Positions 5,338-7,895 of a stretch of 7,895 nt of DNA are shown here, one piece after another. The notes under the pieces are model-generated. The model worked only from the letters and a program-made list of their open reading frames with translations. It was not told where the DNA came from and did no database searches. The stretch lies in contig USCO01000101.1 in NCBI GenBank assembly GCA_900553135.1, forward strand, positions 1 to 7,895. Direction: 5' to 3'. The DNA is from an uncultured Eubacteriales bacterium (GTDB lineage Bacteria > Bacillota > Clostridia > Oscillospirales > Oscillospiraceae). The translations under genes were made by a program, and so were the position numbers. Every line of letters starts with the position of its first letter. Position 1 is the stretch's first letter.

Positions 5338-6420
5338 TTGGAGCCCATCGCGGTAGCAATGAGCGGCGGGGTGGACAGTTCGGTGGCCGCCTGGCTGCTG
5401 CAGCAGGAGGGGTATCGCCCCGCCGGCGTCACCATGCGCCTGTTTTCCCCCCAGCAGCTCTCTCCCGCCTGCCGGGAGAGCTGCAACGCCCTGAAAGACT
5501 TGGACGACGCCCAAAAGGTCGCCCAAAAGCTGGGCATTCCCCACCACGCCGTGGACCTGTCCGGTCCCTTTTGCCGGGAGGTCATGGACCCCTTTGTGAG
5601 GGCCTATGAACAGGGCCGCACCCCCAACCCCTGCGTGCTGTGCAACCGCGCCATCAAGTTCGGCGCCCTGCTGGACTGGGCGGTGGACCATGGCTACCCC
5701 CTGCTGGCCACCGGCCACTACGCCCGCATCGAGCGGGACAGCACCGGCCGATACCTTTTAAAAAAGGCAGATGACCCCGGCAAGGACCAGAGCTACGTGC
5801 TGTGGTCCCTCACCCAGGAGCAGCTCTCCCGGGTGCGCTTCCCCCTGGCCGCCCTGTCCAAGCAGGAAATCCGCTCCATTGCCCTGGAGCAGGGGCTGGT
5901 CAGCGCCCGGAAGCGGGACAGCCAGGACATCTGCTTTGTCCCCGACGGGGATTACGCCGCCTTCATCCGCACCCACGCCGGACGGGACTACCCCCATGGT
6001 TCCTTCCGCAACGCCGCAGGCGAGGTACTGGGAGAGCATCAGGGCATCATCCACTACACCCTGGGTCAGCGCCGGGGACTGGGGGTCTCCTCCAACCAGG
6101 GGCGGCTGTACGTCACCCAGATCCATCCGGAGGAAAACACCGTCATCCTGGGCCAAAACCAGGACCTGTTCCACCGCGGTCTCACCGTGGACCACCTCAA
6201 CCTCATCCCCATGGACCGGCTGGACCGGCCCCTGCGGGTGATGGCCAAGGCCCGCTACCGCATGGAGCCCCAGCCCGCCATGCTGGAGCAGACCGGGCCC
6301 GGAGAGGCCCGGCTCACCTTTGAGCAGCCCCAGCGGGCCGTGACCCCCGGCCAGTCTGTCGTCTTTTACTGGGAGGACCAGGTGCTGGGCGGCGGCATCA
6401 TTCAATCCACACAGGAGTGA
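5338..6420 (+). CDS. mnmA: tRNA-specific 2-thiouridylase MnmA
   Basis: MnmA is a cytosolic ATP-dependent enzyme that puts the sulfur on the wobble uridine (s2U34) of tRNAs for Lys, Glu and Gln. The 360 residues match the family length. The PP-loop is SGGVDSS (residues 9-15), which adenylates the uridine. The catalytic cysteines are Cys99 in TPNPCVLCNRAIKFG and Cys199 in SQDICFVPDGDY, forming the persulfide/disulfide pair. LATGHYAR (123-130) and LGQRRGLGV are further signatures, with the C-terminal beta-barrel at about 290-355. The start is TTG at 5338. GGAGG (5326-5330) is 7 nt upstream and the family N-terminus begins just before the PP-loop, so a later ATG (5359) would lose the first strand. 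The downstream gene begins 4 nt after its stop and uses an AGGAG inside its last codons. Confidence 0.97.
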   Translation: MEPIAVAMSGGVDSSVAAWLLQQEGYRPAGVTMRLFSPQQLSPACRESCNALKDLDDAQKVAQKLGIPHHAVDLSGPFCREVMDPFVRAYEQGRTPNPCVLCNRAIKFGALLDWAVDHGYPLLATGHYARIERDSTGRYLLKKADDPGKDQSYVLWSLTQEQLSRVRFPLAALSKQEIRSIALEQGLVSARKRDSQDICFVPDGDYAAFIRTHAGRDYPHGSFRNAAGEVLGEHQGIIHYTLGQRRGLGVSSNQGRLYVTQIHPEENTVILGQNQDLFHRGLTVDHLNLIPMDRLDRPLRVMAKARYRMEPQPAMLEQTGPGEARLTFEQPQRAVTPGQSVVFYWEDQVLGGGIIQSTQE

Positions 6421-6424
6421 TTTT

Positions 6425-6727
6425 ATGAGTCAGAAGCACGCCAAACGCCGTCATTCCACCAAAAAGCGGGTCACCGCTCCCGCCCAGGAGTCTGAGTTTG
6501 CCAGCGACGGCCGCCGCAAGCGCATGAACCCCGCGGCCCGGAATCTGCTGTTTATCAGCCTCATTATCCTGGCCCTGTCTGAGGTGCTGGTGCGCACCAA
6601 CACGGTCACCGAGCTGGTGGCAAACCTCATCTGCATCCCCGCCCTCATCGCTCTGGTGGCGGCGGTGTACCTCCAGTTCCGCCGCCCCGGAAACGGCGCG
6701 GGAGAAATGGGCCGCCGGCTGAAATGA
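6425..6727 (+). CDS. Small basic two-helix membrane protein, unknown function
   Basis: I do not recognise the family. This 100-residue protein has a strongly basic N-terminal tail of about 35 residues (eleven Lys/Arg in the first 33, plus His) and then two hydrophobic helices at roughly 41-57 and 62-85. It ends in a short basic tail. By the positive-inside rule both ends should be in the cytoplasm, making a membrane hairpin. The ATG at 6425 lies 4 nt after the mnmA stop. Its AGGAG (6413-6417) overlaps the mnmA end with a 7-nt spacer, so it is almost certainly co-transcribed and translationally coupled to mnmA. Codon use resembles its neighbours, which supports a real gene. The basic tail could contact RNA or lipid headgroups, but that is only a possibility. 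Confidence 0.82.
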   Translation: MSQKHAKRRHSTKKRVTAPAQESEFASDGRRKRMNPAARNLLFISLIILALSEVLVRTNTVTELVANLICIPALIALVAAVYLQFRRPGNGAGEMGRRLK

Positions 6728-6741
6728 CCCTGGGTTTTTCC

Positions 6742-6770
6742 TTGTGTTTTGGGGAAGAATCCGATATAAT
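6742..6770 (+). promoter_or_regulatory. Promoter for the 283-residue membrane protein gene
   Basis: A perfect -10 TATAAT (6765-6770) is spaced 17 bp from TTGTGT (6742-6747, three of six, TTG conserved). Transcription would start near 6777, about 47 nt before the start codon. This suggests the downstream gene, and perhaps metG, can be expressed independently of mnmA. Confidence 0.65.
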
Positions 6771-6786
6771 TAAGAAGTTATCCTCT

Positions 6787-6818
6787 GACAGAGATTTCCT
6801 CTGTCTCCTGAAGGAGGC
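6787..6818 (+). promoter_or_regulatory. Two mutually exclusive hairpins over a ribosome binding site
   Basis: GACAGAG (6787-6793) can pair with CTCTGTC (6799-6805). Alternatively GTCTCC (6803-6808) can pair with GGAGGC (6813-6818) around a TGAA loop, hiding the GGAGG of the next gene. The two structures share bases 6803-6805 and cannot both form. The first would leave the ribosome binding site open and the second would close it. A regulatory role is inferred from pairing alone. Confidence 0.35.
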
Positions 6819-6823
6819 AAATT

Positions 6824-7675
6824 ATGCGTAAAGACATTGTCCTGCCCGCCCTGGCTCTGGCCGGCGGCGCGGCAGGTCTCCTGCTGCGGATCTGGCAGCG
6901 CGTCCAGGCCCTGGACCCGGTGACCCAGCTCTACAACGCCGGTGCGCCCTCCTCCCTGGCCCTGCTGGCCCTGGCGATTGTCATGGCCGTGTTGTCCCTG
7001 GTTCTGTGCCGGGGCGGCCGGGAGATCTCCGCCCCGGAGAAGGCTTTCTTGTGCCCCTACCCCGCCTACATGACCCTGATGACGGCGGCGGCCATGGCTT
7101 TCCTGCTGGCCGCGGCGGCGGGAATGCCCCAGTTCATGCAGGAGCTCCAGGCCTGGCAGCTGGACAGCGAGTACCACGCCCTGCCCGCCGCGCTGTTTCT
7201 GTCCCAGTTGGGCTGTGTGGCTGCCGCTGTGGGCAGCCTGACCCTGGGCCGTAGCAACTACCGGCTGCTCACCGGGCCCCAGACCCGGATCTGGGCCGCT
7301 CTGCCCGCCTACGGCGCGCTGCCCTGGCTGGTGTCCCAGTATCAGAACTACTCCCGGGACCCCGACCTCACCCACTCCTATGTGCCCATTCTGGCCTGCG
7401 TGTGCCTGCTGCTGGCCCTGTACTATCAGGCCGCCTGCTATTTTGCCCGGCCCCGCTTTGGCCGCTGCATCTTCTTTGCCGTGATGGGCGTGTTCTTCGG
7501 CATGACCTCTCTGGCCGACGGCCAGACCCCCTTCTACACTCTGGCCTGCGCCGCCTTTGTGCTGTGCGCCCTGGCCACCCTCACCGCCCTGTGCCGCTGC
7601 CGCTTCGGCCCCCCGCCCCCCAAGCGCCTGCTGGAGGACAAGACCCCCGAAGATGACAGCCAGGCACAAGCCTGA
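6824..7675 (+). CDS. Polytopic membrane protein, about eight helices, unknown function
   Basis: I do not recognise this 283-residue protein. It has about eight hydrophobic segments, near residues 5-23, 43-62, 81-100, 119-141, 157-172, 187-206, 214-231 and 236-256. A hydrophilic tail follows with PPPPKRLLEDKTPEDD (262-278). There is no ATP-binding motif, signal-peptidase site or charged helix pattern that points to a transporter class. Cysteines are frequent (about ten), several within helices. The ATG at 6824 follows AAGGAGG (6811-6817) at a 6-nt spacing. A promoter with a perfect TATAAT lies upstream, and the leader may fold over the ribosome binding site. metG follows on the same strand after 30 nt with no terminator between, so the two are probably co-transcribed. 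Confidence 0.87.
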   Translation: MRKDIVLPALALAGGAAGLLLRIWQRVQALDPVTQLYNAGAPSSLALLALAIVMAVLSLVLCRGGREISAPEKAFLCPYPAYMTLMTAAAMAFLLAAAAGMPQFMQELQAWQLDSEYHALPAALFLSQLGCVAAAVGSLTLGRSNYRLLTGPQTRIWAALPAYGALPWLVSQYQNYSRDPDLTHSYVPILACVCLLLALYYQAACYFARPRFGRCIFFAVMGVFFGMTSLADGQTPFYTLACAAFVLCALATLTALCRCRFGPPPPKRLLEDKTPEDDSQAQA

Positions 7676-7705
7676 CCCTGATTCTATTTTGGGAGGAACC
7701 TTTCC

Positions 7706-7895
7706 ATGGAACGTAAAAAGTTTTATATCACCACCCCCATTTATTACCCCAGCGATAAGCTGCACATCGGCCACACCTACTGCACCGTGGCCACCGACGC
7801 CATGGCCCGGTATAAGCGCCTTCAGGGCTATGACGTGCTCTTCCTCACCGGCACCGACGAGCACGGCCAGAAGATCGAGGACAAGGCCAAGGAGG
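7706..7895 (+). CDS. metG: Methionyl-tRNA synthetase, N-terminal 63 residues (runs off the window)
   Basis: MetRS charges tRNA-Met with methionine in the cytosol. The visible part opens MERKKFYITTPIYYPSDKLHIGHTY, with the class I HIGH signature at residues 20-23 that binds ATP. TGTDEHGQKI (47-56) follows, highly specific for MetRS. The ATG at 7706 is preceded by GGGAGG (7691-7696) with a 9-nt spacer. The KMSKS loop, any zinc knuckle and the C-terminal tRNA-binding domain lie beyond the window. The preceding stretch of about 30 nt is far too short for a T-box leader, so if a T-box regulates this gene it is not directly upstream. Confidence 0.97.
   Translation, partial: MERKKFYITTPIYYPSDKLHIGHTYCTVATDAMARYKRLQGYDVLFLTGTDEHGQKIEDKAKE

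Noticed and set aside
4929..5718. Minus-strand open frames of 218 and 233 codons spanning the nrdD-mnmA intergenic region
   Set aside because: They overlap the mnmA PP-loop region on the opposite strand, and their products contain no domain. The frames run through the NrdR box and nrdD promoter, which look regulatory.
7676..7705. T-box riboswitch in front of metG
   Set aside because: Only about 30 nt separate the two genes, and no stem I, T-box sequence or terminator is present there or before the upstream membrane gene.
6770..7864. A 364-codon open frame on the minus strand opposite the membrane protein gene and the metG start
   Set aside because: It runs across two well-supported plus-strand genes, is Gly/Gln/His-rich in the manner of antisense shadows, and has no recognisable motif.

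Overview
The window looks like chromosomal housekeeping DNA from a GC-rich anaerobic member of the Bacillota (class Clostridia, possibly an Oscillospiraceae-like gut anaerobe). The anaerobic signature is an oxygen-sensitive class III ribonucleotide reductase with its activase, together with Feo ferrous-iron uptake. Strong GGAGG-type ribosome binding sites and codons rich in G/C at the third position fit that group. The exact genus is not decidable from the sequence. I see no mobile element, CRISPR array, rRNA or tRNA gene.

Layout. Positions 1-4927 are all transcribed on the minus strand. Read in that direction they hold nrdD, an unusual 207-bp hairpin-rich spacer, nrdG, a very symmetric terminator, a well-formed feoA promoter with a palindromic operator over its start point, feoA, a terminator, two tandem copies of the same operator, and feoB, which runs off the left edge. 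A 410-bp divergent intergenic region (4928-5337) follows. It carries the nrdD promoter with an NrdR-type box just upstream, and a promoter for the opposite strand. Positions 5338-7895 are all on the plus strand: mnmA (tRNA 2-thiouridylase, TTG start), a small basic two-helix membrane protein coupled to it, a polytopic membrane protein of unknown role with its own promoter, and the start of metG (methionyl-tRNA synthetase), which runs off the right edge.

How it fits together. NrdD makes deoxynucleotides under anoxia using a glycyl radical installed by NrdG, an iron-sulfur radical-SAM enzyme. FeoA/FeoB import the Fe2+ such enzymes need. mnmA and metG are both translation-related, and the two membrane proteins between them have no assigned function. 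The more interesting signals are regulatory. They are the three copies of a GTTAG/CTAAC palindrome at the two feo promoters, the terminator separating feoA from feoB, the NrdR-like box pair at 32-bp spacing, the six consecutive hairpins between nrdD and nrdG, and a possible RNA switch that can hide the ribosome binding site of the 283-residue membrane protein. I did not find a convincing new multi-gene system.
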